From assembly GCA_013373425.1 (NCBI GenBank), contig JABXHW010000030.1, positions 42,836-106,835 of the forward strand: DNA of 64,000 nucleotides, given 5' to 3'. The stretch comes from Flavobacteriia bacterium (GTDB taxonomy: Bacteria; Bacteroidota; Bacteroidia; Flavobacteriales; Schleiferiaceae). The notes beneath the pieces are model-generated. The model ran no database searches. It was not told the origin of the DNA and worked only from the letters and a program-made list of their open reading frames with translations. Made by a program: the position numbers and the translations under genes. Shown in pieces: positions 28,332 through 37,398 of this stretch. Position 1 is the stretch's first letter. The number at the start of each line of letters is the position of its first letter.

Positions 28332-31300
28332 CGAAGATATTTTCCGGCAATCAAGAGTTGCACCACAGAACCGCTGAAGTTTCAGGTGAACTCGTTAACA
28401 TCGACGGTGAAAGATTCTATAAGATTGAGCATGTAGATCACATGCGACATTTTTTCATGAGCGTTGTCAGTGCTTATGATCACTGGCTTTTTATATCCAG
28501 CAACGATGGAATCACGGCTGGACGAAACTCTGCGGAGAAAGCACTTTTCCCATATTACACAGCCGACCTGATCATCCATGATGCTTCGCGAACAGGTGGA
28601 TATACCAGTGTTCGAGTGCACACGGATGAAGGACTCAAGCTTTGGCGTCCATTATCCAATCACTACCGAGGAATTTATCGGGTTTGGAAGAATGCGTACA
28701 AGAATGCTGCTGGAAACCGACTCATTCTTGAAGAGGTGAATGAAGACCTGGGATTGGTTTTCACTGTGGAGTGGACAAGTGCCAAGAAGGAGGGAATCAT
28801 CCGCAGATGCGCATTGACGAATACATCTGACAAAGCGGTTAAGCTGGATATCCTTGATGGACTCTTGAATGTAATGCCAGCGGGGATTAGTCCGGAGATG
28901 CAGCAAATGAAAAGTGTGCTCGTGGATGGATATCGTCACACGGAACTCGACGAAGAAACGGGCTTGGCCATGTTCAATTTGGGCTCTAAAATTGTAGATA
29001 AAGCAGAACCGAGCGAGTCGCTTTCTTCCAACGTGGTTTGGAATGCCGGACTTAAAAGAGAAGCCGTTTTGCTCTCCTCTGCGCAGATTCCTGTGTTTGG
29101 AGCTGGAGGAAAAGTAGAAAACGAACCATACGTGAGAGGCCAGAAAGGTGCGTACCTGGTTCAATCTACATTAGCGCTAGAGCCAAAGGAAATCAAAGAA
29201 TGGGTGGTGGTTGGAGATGTAGACCTGTCTACCGCTCAAGTGGCGAATACAATGGCCTCATTGAAATCGGGAGAGTTCTCATTCGAAGCGACCATCCGCG
29301 GAATTGATGAAGGAACCCTCGCTTTGCAGAAGCTCGTGGCCATGAATGATGGTCAGCAGCGCACAGGCGATGTGAGCACAGAGATGCGTCATCACAACAA
29401 CGTACTTTTTAACGTCATGCGAGGCGGACTTTTCCGCAAAGGGTACGCGGTGCAAATTGCGCATTTACGTGATTTTGTTACCCACTATAACAAAGGGTAT
29501 GCGTCGGTTTTCGATGCGCATTTCAAAGGTGATGTATTGACTTACCCGGAGCTTTTATCCAAGTTAGATTCTATTGAGCACTCAGGACTGAAGCGACTTT
29601 GCACCATGTATTTGCCATTGTCTTTCAGTAGGCGACATGGCGATCCATCCCGACCTTGGAATAAGTTTGACATCCAATCAGACGCCAATGAAGCCGGAAC
29701 CTATGAAGGAAACTGGCGCGACATCTTCCAGAATTGGGAGGCGATGTCGTATTCCTATCCGCATTACATCTTTGGAATGATATACAAGTTCCTCAACTCT
29801 TCTACGATTGACGGGTACAATCCGTATCGAATCACGGAAGAGGGAATCGATTGGGAAGTCATTGAGCCTGATGATGAATGGTCTTATATCGGGTACTGGG
29901 GCGATCACCAGATTGTGTATTTACACCGTTTACTCGTGCATGCTGAGAAGCATTTCCCGGGTCGACTTTCGAAAGCCCTGCGTGAAAAGTCGTTCGCATA
30001 CGCGAATGTGCCGTACCGTATCAAGGGATTTGATGCTATCAAGCTTAACCCTAAGGATACGATTGATTATGACTTTGATGTAGCGGACCAGGTAGAGAAG
30101 CGCAAAGAGAAAATCGGTGAAGATGGAGCTATGGTTCCTGACGATCAAGGCTATCTCCTAGAGGCTACATTGCTTGAAAAGCTCATGGTTCCACTCTTGG
30201 TGAAGCTCTCGAATTTTGTCCCGAATGGCGGTATTTGGCTCAACACTCAACGTCCCGAATGGAACGACGCGAACAATGCTTTGGTAGGCTATGGTATGTC
30301 TGTGGTTACAATCGGACAAATGGTACCCTTCATAGACACACTCATCGATTTGATCGAGCGTGATGCCAGTGCTGATTTTGAGGTCAATGAAAATGTTGCT
30401 CAACTCTTCAGTAGGGTCTATGAAGTGTTGAAGAATGCTGAACCTTCTGAATCCATGATGGGCGCACGTGTTCGAGCTGAGGTTGTTGAGTCGTTGGGTA
30501 GGGCTGGTGAGACTTATCGTCAGAACGTGTATGACTCTGTTAGCTCAAATCGATCAAAACTCAATCCGAAGGATATTCTGGAGGCTCTAAATACTTTCAA
30601 GGCACATCTTCAAGCTACTTTGGCAAGTAACCGAAGAGATGACAGTCTGTTCCACTCTTACAATTTGATGAATTGGGAAGGGGATGGTTTGGAGATCGAA
30701 CGACTGCCGCTTATGTTGGAAGGTCAGGTAACGGCTTTGCCATCGCTAGCGAGTAACAAAGCGGAATTGAAGCGGACGTTAGAAGCGCTTTTCAAAAGTG
30801 CGTTGTATCGAAAGGATCAAGACAGTTTCATGCTGTATCCGAACCGCGATATGCCGAGAACACTTGCTAAGAATACCTTGTCGAAGGACGAGCTGAAGGG
30901 CAATGTGCTGATTGAGATGATGCATTTAAATGCGGATTTCAGGATAATCGAATTGGACAAAGCGGGAGGACTTCACTTCAATGCTTCCCTTCACAATGCG
31001 GATGCCTTGAGAGAGGTGTTGGAGTCCTTGAAAGCGGAAGGACTGGAGAAAGAAGTGGAGGCCAGTGCTTATCAGTTATTGGATGCTTATGAGCGTAAGT
31101 TCAATCACCGAGCGTTTACGGGAAGATCAACTACATTCTTTGCTTTTGAAGGACTGGGATCGATTTACTGGCACATGGTTTCAAAGCTCTATCTCGCATC
31201 TCTAGAAACAATATGCGATACGGATTTGGCTGAATCGAGGGACGAAGAGTTGCTTGACATTGCCGCTCATATGAAACGCGGCATTGGCGCTCAGAAATCC

Positions 31301-31759
31301 CCAGAGCAATATGGAGCCTTTCCAACCGATCCATATTCACATACCCCAGCTCATGCGGGAGCTCAACAGCCTGGAATGACGGGTCAGGTGAAGGAGGATG
31401 TTTTGTCGAGATGGATTGAATTGGGTGTTCGTGTAAACGACGGACAGTTGTCATTTGCTCCTATTCGTCTGAGCCGTCAAGAGCAACTCTCAGAAGCCAT
31501 TGAGCTCAAATACATGGACGCCGCCTTTAATTGGAAATCGATTAATGTAGCTCCGGGCGAACTCGCCTTCACCTATTTAGGCATTCCTGTCATTTACTCC
31601 GAGGGCGAAAAAGACGAACTCAGAATCCAGTTTGCTTCAGGCAGCACGAAAGAGCTTTCCGGACTCAAGCTTTCTCCAGAATTAAGCGCGGAATGCTTCG
31701 AGAGGAAATCTGGCGTTGAGGTGGTGAGAGTTGTGTTGAGTAGCGGCAGATGGGGGTGA
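28328..31759 (+). CDS. Large cytoplasmic protein, putative GH94/GH149-like beta-glucan phosphorylase
   Basis: 1143 aa, no signal peptide; N-terminal beta-sandwich-like half, then NTQRPEWNDANNALVGYG (WND as in GH94-type catalytic acid region) and GTYEGNWRDIFQNWEA; operon context with beta-glucanases. Confidence 0.5.
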   Translation: MTKIFSGNQELHHRTAEVSGELVNIDGERFYKIEHVDHMRHFFMSVVSAYDHWLFISSNDGITAGRNSAEKALFPYYTADLIIHDASRTGGYTSVRVHTDEGLKLWRPLSNHYRGIYRVWKNAYKNAAGNRLILEEVNEDLGLVFTVEWTSAKKEGIIRRCALTNTSDKAVKLDILDGLLNVMPAGISPEMQQMKSVLVDGYRHTELDEETGLAMFNLGSKIVDKAEPSESLSSNVVWNAGLKREAVLLSSAQIPVFGAGGKVENEPYVRGQKGAYLVQSTLALEPKEIKEWVVVGDVDLSTAQVANTMASLKSGEFSFEATIRGIDEGTLALQKLVAMNDGQQRTGDVSTEMRHHNNVLFNVMRGGLFRKGYAVQIAHLRDFVTHYNKGYASVFDAHFKGDVLTYPELLSKLDSIEHSGLKRLCTMYLPLSFSRRHGDPSRPWNKFDIQSDANEAGTYEGNWRDIFQNWEAMSYSYPHYIFGMIYKFLNSSTIDGYNPYRITEEGIDWEVIEPDDEWSYIGYWGDHQIVYLHRLLVHAEKHFPGRLSKALREKSFAYANVPYRIKGFDAIKLNPKDTIDYDFDVADQVEKRKEKIGEDGAMVPDDQGYLLEATLLEKLMVPLLVKLSNFVPNGGIWLNTQRPEWNDANNALVGYGMSVVTIGQMVPFIDTLIDLIERDASADFEVNENVAQLFSRVYEVLKNAEPSESMMGARVRAEVVESLGRAGETYRQNVYDSVSSNRSKLNPKDILEALNTFKAHLQATLASNRRDDSLFHSYNLMNWEGDGLEIERLPLMLEGQVTALPSLASNKAELKRTLEALFKSALYRKDQDSFMLYPNRDMPRTLAKNTLSKDELKGNVLIEMMHLNADFRIIELDKAGGLHFNASLHNADALREVLESLKAEGLEKEVEASAYQLLDAYERKFNHRAFTGRSTTFFAFEGLGSIYWHMVSKLYLASLETICDTDLAESRDEELLDIAAHMKRGIGAQKSPEQYGAFPTDPYSHTPAHAGAQQPGMTGQVKEDVLSRWIELGVRVNDGQLSFAPIRLSRQEQLSEAIELKYMDAAFNWKSINVAPGELAFTYLGIPVIYSEGEKDELRIQFASGSTKELSGLKLSPELSAECFERKSGVEVVRVVLSSGRWG

Positions 31760-31804
31760 GGATGGAGGACTGGGTGAGGCTCGGTTGTTATATGACGCTG
31801 GACT

Positions 31805-31850
31805 GTACGAAACTGCGTTCCTGCCCACCTACGCACTTGCGCTCCTCCAG
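31805..31850 (+). repeat. Dispersed intergenic TGCGCACC-type repeat, copy B
   Basis: gtacgaaactgcgttcctgcccacctacgcacttgcgctcctcc. Confidence 0.6.
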
Positions 31851-31852
31851 TG

Positions 31853-32272
31853 TCAATACCTCCTCCCAAGCAATATTCCACCAATAGCAGCCGATGCTCC
31901 GTAGTATATCGCAAAAATAGGCATGTAGCTTCCTGAAATAATAAAATTGGTGATGATTGCTCCGCTTACAGTTATTCCTATCAATATCCACTTTATGCTT
32001 TTCCATTGAACATTCCTAGCAGCGAAGTAGTGATAAGCTAGGAAGTAAACCAGGAAAGTTGGCATAGATAGGAAGCTGCTGAAGAGTATGGCAAGGACAA
32101 GAAACTCAATTGAATCGAGTACAGGGTTAAAAGAGAAAATGCCACCGACAACCAACATCAACACTGGCGCTAGAAGTTGAGTGCCAAGCCAATGAAACAC
32201 CATGAAAAGCTTGTGGTTTCGTGGAAAATTGTACGGTGTGTGTGCCATGAGGAGAGCAAGTGTAAGATGCAC
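31853..32272 (-). CDS. Hypothetical membrane protein
   Basis: 139 aa ORF with hydrophobic helices. Confidence 0.55.
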   Translation of the reverse strand: MHLTLALLMAHTPYNFPRNHKLFMVFHWLGTQLLAPVLMLVVGGIFSFNPVLDSIEFLVLAILFSSFLSMPTFLVYFLAYHYFAARNVQWKSIKWILIGITVSGAIITNFIISGSYMPIFAIYYGASAAIGGILLGRRY

Positions 32273-32278
32273 TACAAT

Positions 32279-32533
32279 TTACCTAGAATACCCTTGTTCC
32301 CAGACAAATTCTTGGAACATAAGCTCTTCGTACTGCCTTTCTGGATCAAGATCTTCTAGTCGTAAATCTGACATGCCCGTTGGAGAGTAGAAACTCCATT
32401 TCCAAATTGGGCGATGCTTGATGAAAAGATGCGTTCCGCCAAATTCGTCGTGACTGTAGACGCCGACAAGAAAACGAAAGCATATAAATAGCAAGCAAGT
32501 ACTAAGAATAGAGAATAGCCGTACAGTTCTCAT
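32279..32533 (-). CDS. Hypothetical small protein
   Basis: 84 aa ORF, N-terminal TM, overlaps the next gene start by 4 bp. Confidence 0.5.
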   Translation of the reverse strand: MRTVRLFSILSTCLLFICFRFLVGVYSHDEFGGTHLFIKHRPIWKWSFYSPTGMSDLRLEDLDPERQYEELMFQEFVWEQGYSR

Positions 32534-33015
32534 TGCGGTTGAATCATTTCTTTGTTCCGAATACGCTTTTTCAGAGTGTCCATCCTCTTTAACGCTTCAA
32601 CACCGCCGAAGACATATCCTAAGTAAGTAACGATGTTGATGCCTACTCCGAATACCATGAGGGGGGCACCTATAGCTAATATGGTATTGGACCAGAATAA
32701 GAGAGCAATCAGCGCCACTGCAAGGGCTGCGTAAATAAGGTATAGGCCTGTTTTGCTGTATCTGATCAACTCGTAGTACAGAATTCTTTTCGCCCCAGAA
32801 TCCTCAACCTTCAAACGAACTCCAGGGCGTACTCCCTTTATTTCAGGGTATTCCGGTTGTGTGTAGATCTTGAATGTATGCCCCTTCTTGCTGCCGAAGA
32901 ACAATACCTCCTTCTTCCGTTGACCCTTCAAACTGGGAACAATTAGAGATTCTTCAATCGATCGATTGAGGACTTCGAGCACTTCATTCAATGAGAGAGA
33001 CGTAGAGATTTGCAT
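32530..33015 (-). CDS. Hypothetical membrane protein
   Basis: 161 aa, two TM segments. Confidence 0.6.
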   Translation of the reverse strand: MQISTSLSLNEVLEVLNRSIEESLIVPSLKGQRKKEVLFFGSKKGHTFKIYTQPEYPEIKGVRPGVRLKVEDSGAKRILYYELIRYSKTGLYLIYAALAVALIALLFWSNTILAIGAPLMVFGVGINIVTYLGYVFGGVEALKRMDTLKKRIRNKEMIQPQ

Positions 33016-33032
33016 GAGAAGGAGGTGAGTGC

Positions 33033-33401
33033 TTATTTCTCTACCAAGGTATGAAAGCCACCGTACACCATTCTACTTGCATCGAATATTACACGTTCGC
33101 CTTGTGTAAGTGGTGCCACCAATTTCGCCATTCGAGGATCTTTGGGCACCTCAGCATTTGCTTTATCTCTAACTTCTTTCGAGGGAAATACTGCCCAGCC
33201 AAAAATCACCACTTCATCGGGTTGCGTATGCGTAATATCTACAAACGATTTCACCCCTTGTAGTGAGAAGTCATCACCCACACATTCGTAATAAGCTACT
33301 GCGCCGTACTCTTTCCATATCGCTCCTACTTGCTCAGCGACTTTCTGGTATTGCTCAATAGAATCGCTAGGAATAGGCAGAATGAAACCGTCGATGTACA
33401 T
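33033..33401 (-). CDS. DUF1428 family protein
   Basis: MYIDGFILPIPSDSIEQYQKVAEQVGAIWKEYGAVAYYECVGDD...GWAVFPSKEVRDKANA. Confidence 0.9.
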   Translation of the reverse strand: MYIDGFILPIPSDSIEQYQKVAEQVGAIWKEYGAVAYYECVGDDFSLQGVKSFVDITHTQPDEVVIFGWAVFPSKEVRDKANAEVPKDPRMAKLVAPLTQGERVIFDASRMVYGGFHTLVEK

Positions 33402-33660
33402 GATGTGAGGTATTTGGGGAAGTTAGGAAGAATTAGAGGTTAAAATTAGGAAGAAAAGGACGGAGACAGAGGACCTAGTAAGGAGGACAGGGGAAGACTC
33501 GGTAGAGGCTCGGTAGTTCTGAAAAGGTGGGTAGGACGGTCACGCCATGGATGAAGTTAGAGCGATGGATGTCATTCCATCTAGCGTCGGGTGGGAACCC
33601 GACGGACAGGAATAAGTTTGGCACACGGAGGACTGGGATGGGCCCTTTTGATCTTGAACG

Positions 33661-33710
33661 GTTGGCTGAACAAACCTGCGCTCTTGCGCACCTGCGCACC
33701 TGCGTTCCTA
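33661..33710 (+). repeat. Dispersed intergenic TGCGCACC-type repeat, copy C
   Basis: ggctgaacaaacctgcgctcttgcgcacctgcgcacctgcgttcct. Confidence 0.65.
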
Positions 33711-33807
33711 GAGCATGACTAAGGTTGGGCAAACTTGCTTACTTGCTCAGTGCATTCGTCTCCCTGAGCCCTTTAATCACCCTAAATCCTTTACTACCTT
33801 TACCCCC

Positions 33808-34143
33808 ATGTCAGATTCAACCCCTCCTTGCCCAGAGTGCAGCTCAGTTTATGCTTACCCAATGGATTCATTGCTCGTTTGTCCGGAATGTGGGCATGAG
33901 TGGAACCCAGATGAAGTAGAAGAAACAGGTTTGGTTGTCAAGGATGCCAATGGAAACGCCCTCCAAGATGGAGATACAGTGATTGTAGTGAAAAACCTCC
34001 CTGTCAAAGGAGCTTCAGGCCCAGTTAAAGCCGGCACCAAAGTGAAGAATATCCGTCTAACCGAAGGAGATCACAACATCGATTGTAAGATTGATGGTTT
34101 TGGTGCGATGGCGCTGAAGTCGGAGTTTGTGAAGAAAGGTTAG
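33808..34143 (+). CDS. yjdM: Zinc-ribbon protein YjdM/PhnA family
   Basis: [36 protein letters not shown]...[16 protein letters not shown]; start moved to ATG 33808. Confidence 0.9.
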   Translation: MSDSTPPCPECSSVYAYPMDSLLVCPECGHEWNPDEVEETGLVVKDANGNALQDGDTVIVVKNLPVKGASGPVKAGTKVKNIRLTEGDHNIDCKIDGFGAMALKSEFVKKG

Positions 34144-34175
34144 GAGGTGCGCAAGTGCTCAGGTGCGTAGGTAGG
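34144..34175 (-). repeat. Dispersed intergenic TGCGCACC-type repeat, reverse orientation
   Basis: aggaggtgcgcaagtgctcaggtgcgtaggt. Confidence 0.5.
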
Positions 34176-34195
34176 CTCGGCCGAACCTTAACGGT

Positions 34196-34233
34196 TACTT
34201 CAACAACCGTGCATCCGTGCTCACGTGCATGCC
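34196..34233 (+). repeat. Dispersed intergenic repeat copy D (inverted twin of 36971-37019)
   Basis: Contains cgtgcatccgtgctcacgtgcatgc (34208-34232). Confidence 0.75.
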
Positions 34234-34288
34234 TGACCACTCACAAGGGCGAAATCTAGGGTTGTTATGGTCGTGCGCTGAGTGTGGC

Positions 34289-34320
34289 CTGAATGAACCT
34301 GAGCACCTGCGTTCCTGCCA
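34289..34320 (+). repeat. Dispersed intergenic TGCGCACC-type repeat, copy E
   Basis: ctgaatgaacctgagcacctgcgttcctgcca. Confidence 0.55.
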
Positions 34321-34342
34321 ACCTTTCCCTACCTTTACCCCA

Positions 34343-35245
34343 ATGTCTGTTCGAATCAACAAATACCTCAGTGAAATTGGTCTTTGCTCTCGCAGGGAAG
34401 CCGATAAATGGATTGAACTTGGTCGGGTTACTATCAATGGTAGAAAGCCTGGGCCTGGAGCAAAAGTGACGAGCAGAGATGTGATTCGCGTAAATGGGGC
34501 TATTGTTGAAAGTCCTGATGACGACCACACCTACTTGCTCTTCAACAAACCAACTGGAATCGTCACTACCACCGAGTCGTCGGAGAAAGACAATATCATC
34601 TCGTATATCAATTATCCCAAGCGCATCTTCCCAGTTGGACGATTGGATAAGATGAGTGAGGGTTTGATCATTCTCACAAGTGATGGCGATATCGTTAACA
34701 AGATACTTCGCGCTGGTAATAACCATGAGAAGGAGTACGAGGTTACGGTGGACAAGCCCATGAGTCCAGATTTTGCTGAAAAGATGAGCTCAGGTGTGCC
34801 CATTCTTGGTCAGGTGACTAAGAAGTGCAAAGTTGAGGTAATCACCCCAACTGTTTTCAAGATAGTCCTTAAGCAGGGACTGAACCGACAGATTCGAAGA
34901 ATGTGCGAGCACTTCGGATATGAAGTTTTGAAGCTCAAGCGCACGCGCATCATGCACGTTTCGCTCGACTTGCCTCCGGGGCAATTTCGCGATATGACTT
35001 CGCAGGAATTGGAGAAGCTATTTGAACTTATCAAGGACTCTAAGGGTACTGTAGAGAAGAAGCCTGCCAAGAAGAAGCCAACTCAGAATAAATCGAGTAA
35101 TTCTAAGTCGGATAAACCAAAATCGGGACAAAGTGGCAAGACTCATTTCCGTCCGAAATCCAAGAGCGGAGGTGGGAAGAAGCATCCTTCAAGAGGAGGA
35201 AAGCCAGGAGGAAAACCTGTGAAGGGGAGAGGGAAGAGGAGGTAA
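34343..35245 (+). CDS. rluF: 23S rRNA pseudouridine(2604) synthase RluF-like, with Lys/Ser/Gly-rich C-terminal tail
   Basis: S4 domain [52 protein letters not shown]; start moved to ATG 34343. Confidence 0.88.
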   Translation: MSVRINKYLSEIGLCSRREADKWIELGRVTINGRKPGPGAKVTSRDVIRVNGAIVESPDDDHTYLLFNKPTGIVTTTESSEKDNIISYINYPKRIFPVGRLDKMSEGLIILTSDGDIVNKILRAGNNHEKEYEVTVDKPMSPDFAEKMSSGVPILGQVTKKCKVEVITPTVFKIVLKQGLNRQIRRMCEHFGYEVLKLKRTRIMHVSLDLPPGQFRDMTSQELEKLFELIKDSKGTVEKKPAKKKPTQNKSSNSKSDKPKSGQSGKTHFRPKSKSGGGKKHPSRGGKPGGKPVKGRGKRR

Positions 35246-35272
35246 GGTTTAAAGGGCTTAGGGTCTGAAGGG

Positions 35273-36067
35273 CTAAGCGTTCTTCTTTTTGTGTTTACGC
35301 TTCTTAATCAAGATAAGGACATCTACAGTGATGAATAATCCACAAAAAACCAGAGCTGATATTCCCGTAACCAGTTCACCTTCGGTTAGGGCGATAAAGC
35401 TGACCATGGAAATTATCAGGCACAATGAGTAGAGGCCGATTCTCCTGAAAATACTTCCGGCGGTCCATTCAGAAGAAGCCATGAATTCCTGTTCCTTTCG
35501 GTCTCTTTTTGATACCGCCGAGTCTATTAGGTTAGCTTCTTCTTGGGCTACAGTTTTGTAAGCCTCTCGCAAAGCATCCACATAGATTTTAGCACTCCTA
35601 AAAGCGAACGGATGGGCTCTACTACTTGGAGTAGGCATACAGTTGATGTGTACTGCATCCTTGGTATGAATAGCCGTAAGACGCAAGCCTTCCCACAAAG
35701 AAAGGTGTCCAATGTATGCTGTGAATTTCTTTTTAGAGTTTGATAAAATCTTCCAATCCCCTAAGATGGCAGTTGTCTTGTTTGCCTCTTTGAACTGCTC
35801 CGGTGTAATCTTAATCTCGAAGCTGGAAAAGGTTCGAAGTCCCCAATACTTGTAGGACGTCCATAGCGCAAATGCGGTGATGGCTATGCTTATGTAGGGC
35901 ACATTGCCTTCCTCGAGTGCAGACAGAAACGCAGTTGCTGCTATGAAGTATAGTAGACCTGGAAGGGCTATCATCCCAAGCCAGTAATCGAAGCGTTCAG
36001 ATTTTTTTAATTCAACTTTCACAGGAGATTTATTGATTGTGGAATTGTACGTCTGTGTTTTTCTCAA
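35273..36067 (-). CDS. Hypothetical membrane protein
   Basis: 264 aa with two TM pairs. Confidence 0.6.
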   Translation of the reverse strand: MRKTQTYNSTINKSPVKVELKKSERFDYWLGMIALPGLLYFIAATAFLSALEEGNVPYISIAITAFALWTSYKYWGLRTFSSFEIKITPEQFKEANKTTAILGDWKILSNSKKKFTAYIGHLSLWEGLRLTAIHTKDAVHINCMPTPSSRAHPFAFRSAKIYVDALREAYKTVAQEEANLIDSAVSKRDRKEQEFMASSEWTAGSIFRRIGLYSLCLIISMVSFIALTEGELVTGISALVFCGLFITVDVLILIKKRKHKKKNA

Positions 36068-36680
36068 GAGCCTTCATGTAGAAATCAAAATCTTTCAACT
36101 GGGTTTCTTCTGTTTGGGTAATGGTAGTGTCGGATTCCGGAAGTTGGATGACGTCATTATAGAGATGAATCCCGTTGTACCAATAGGATTGCCAAACCGA
36201 TACACTTGATTTACTTGCATCAAAGACCTGGGTGTCACTGTTGAGTTTCATCTCCGTTGAATCCCAGTGAACAGGACGATTGTATCGGGTGTCAACATTG
36301 TAAATGGAGGCTAAATCTCCTTTCATGAAATAATAATTCACGGTGGATTGCCCCGTGTGTCCGAAGGCTTCCACATGAATTTTTTGAAGTGTATCGTTCC
36401 AAAAGAAGTAGCGAGCTGATCCTTCCTCTGTTGAGGCTACATATTTTTCTATTACGGTGTCCCAATTTTCAATCTGATCGATCAGTTGAATCTGCGATTG
36501 GATGTCTTGGATGAGCAAGGCAGTATCTCCCGAAAATACAGGCATGGGCTCAGCAATGGCAATTGACGCTGTGTCCTCTGTTTCACTTGAGATAGGTTTC
36601 CCGTCGGTTGTGTGATCACAAGAGGCTGTAATTATTATCGAAGTGACTAGAACGGGGAAGAGAAAGTGGTGAGTCCGCAT
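36030..36680 (-). CDS. Hypothetical lipoprotein
   Basis: 216 aa; lipobox IIITASCD. Confidence 0.65.
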   Translation of the reverse strand: MRTHHFLFPVLVTSIIITASCDHTTDGKPISSETEDTASIAIAEPMPVFSGDTALLIQDIQSQIQLIDQIENWDTVIEKYVASTEEGSARYFFWNDTLQKIHVEAFGHTGQSTVNYYFMKGDLASIYNVDTRYNRPVHWDSTEMKLNSDTQVFDASKSSVSVWQSYWYNGIHLYNDVIQLPESDTTITQTEETQLKDFDFYMKALEKNTDVQFHNQ

Positions 36681-36970
36681 ATCTGTAGGAGAGCATTAGG
36701 TGTGAAAAGGTACGGAAAAAGTGGAATGTGAGAGGAGGGGCTGTTGCTGGTGCCCGGGGCGCGTACCCGCTGCCCCGCTATCAAATTAAAAATTCTGCAA
36801 TGGCTAGTCTGATGTTAAACGTGTACTTACGGCTCCAAAAAATAAAATAAGTGAATCACACATCTCCTCCTCGAGATTACGGAATTTAAAAATCTTGTTC
36901 CGAACTTGAGAGTGGGGTCGCGGGAAGCGGCCCCCGGGGGCGACGCTCTTCAGCTGACGAGTTTCAAATA

Positions 36971-37019
36971 TCGTAGGCACGCATGCACGTGAGCACGGAT
37001 GCACGTTCGTTGAGCTCAC
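36971..37019 (-). repeat. Dispersed intergenic repeat copy F (inverted twin of 34196-34233)
   Basis: gcatgcacgtgagcacggatgcacg at 36981-37005 is the exact reverse complement of 34208-34232. Confidence 0.75.
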
Positions 37020-37072
37020 CGTTTCAGTGAAAATGTCCTTTTCGCCCCACGTCCATCTGTCCCCACTAAAAT

Positions 37073-37103
37073 AAAATCCCCCTCCAATTTCTCGGAGAGG
37101 GAC
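37073..37103 (-). terminator. Probable terminator of the 71-aa protein gene
   Basis: Reverse strand: tccctctcc-gagaaatt-ggaggggga then T-rich. Confidence 0.55.
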
Positions 37104-37129
37104 ATTCTATATTTCAACTTGGCTCGGGT

Positions 37130-37345
37130 TTATGCTTGGGCCTTGTCTTCATTTTTGCACATTTGATCTGGAGTGGCGCCACAGAAGCTACACGATTCGC
37201 CCTCTTTGTTTAGGAATGGGCTCTGGCTCGCGCAAGTTCCAGCGAACTCACCGTCCTTCTTTGCCCAAATCTTGATGGCAATTCCCAAAAATCCAACGCC
37301 AATCAATCCAAAGGCGAGTAAAAAGAGTTTCAATTCAACAGACAT
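37130..37345 (-). CDS. Small Cys-rich membrane protein, candidate NqrM-like Na+-NQR maturation factor
   Basis: 71 aa; single N-terminal TM then GEFAGTCASQSPFLNKEGESCSFCGATPDQMCKNED. Confidence 0.5.
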   Translation of the reverse strand: MSVELKLFLLAFGLIGVGFLGIAIKIWAKKDGEFAGTCASQSPFLNKEGESCSFCGATPDQMCKNEDKAQA

Positions 37346-37398
37346 GCTTTTTTCTTTTCTGTGTTCTTACTCCGTAAGACGTATGGTCGGGTGCAAAA

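Noticed and set aside
28652-29164. 170-aa minus-strand ORF
   Set aside because: Antisense to the 1143-aa gene; no domain.
33475-33732. ORFs on both strands (33475-33732 minus, 33527-33718 plus)
   Set aside because: Lie in a repeat-rich gap; translations contain repeat-derived peptides and no domain.
34217-34342. N-terminal extension of RluF in the ORF track
   Set aside because: Includes repeat copy E; the S4 domain begins at ATG 34343.
36804-37019. 71-aa minus-strand ORF
   Set aside because: Spans a repeat and GC-rich blocks; no support as a gene, though a homology search would be worthwhile.
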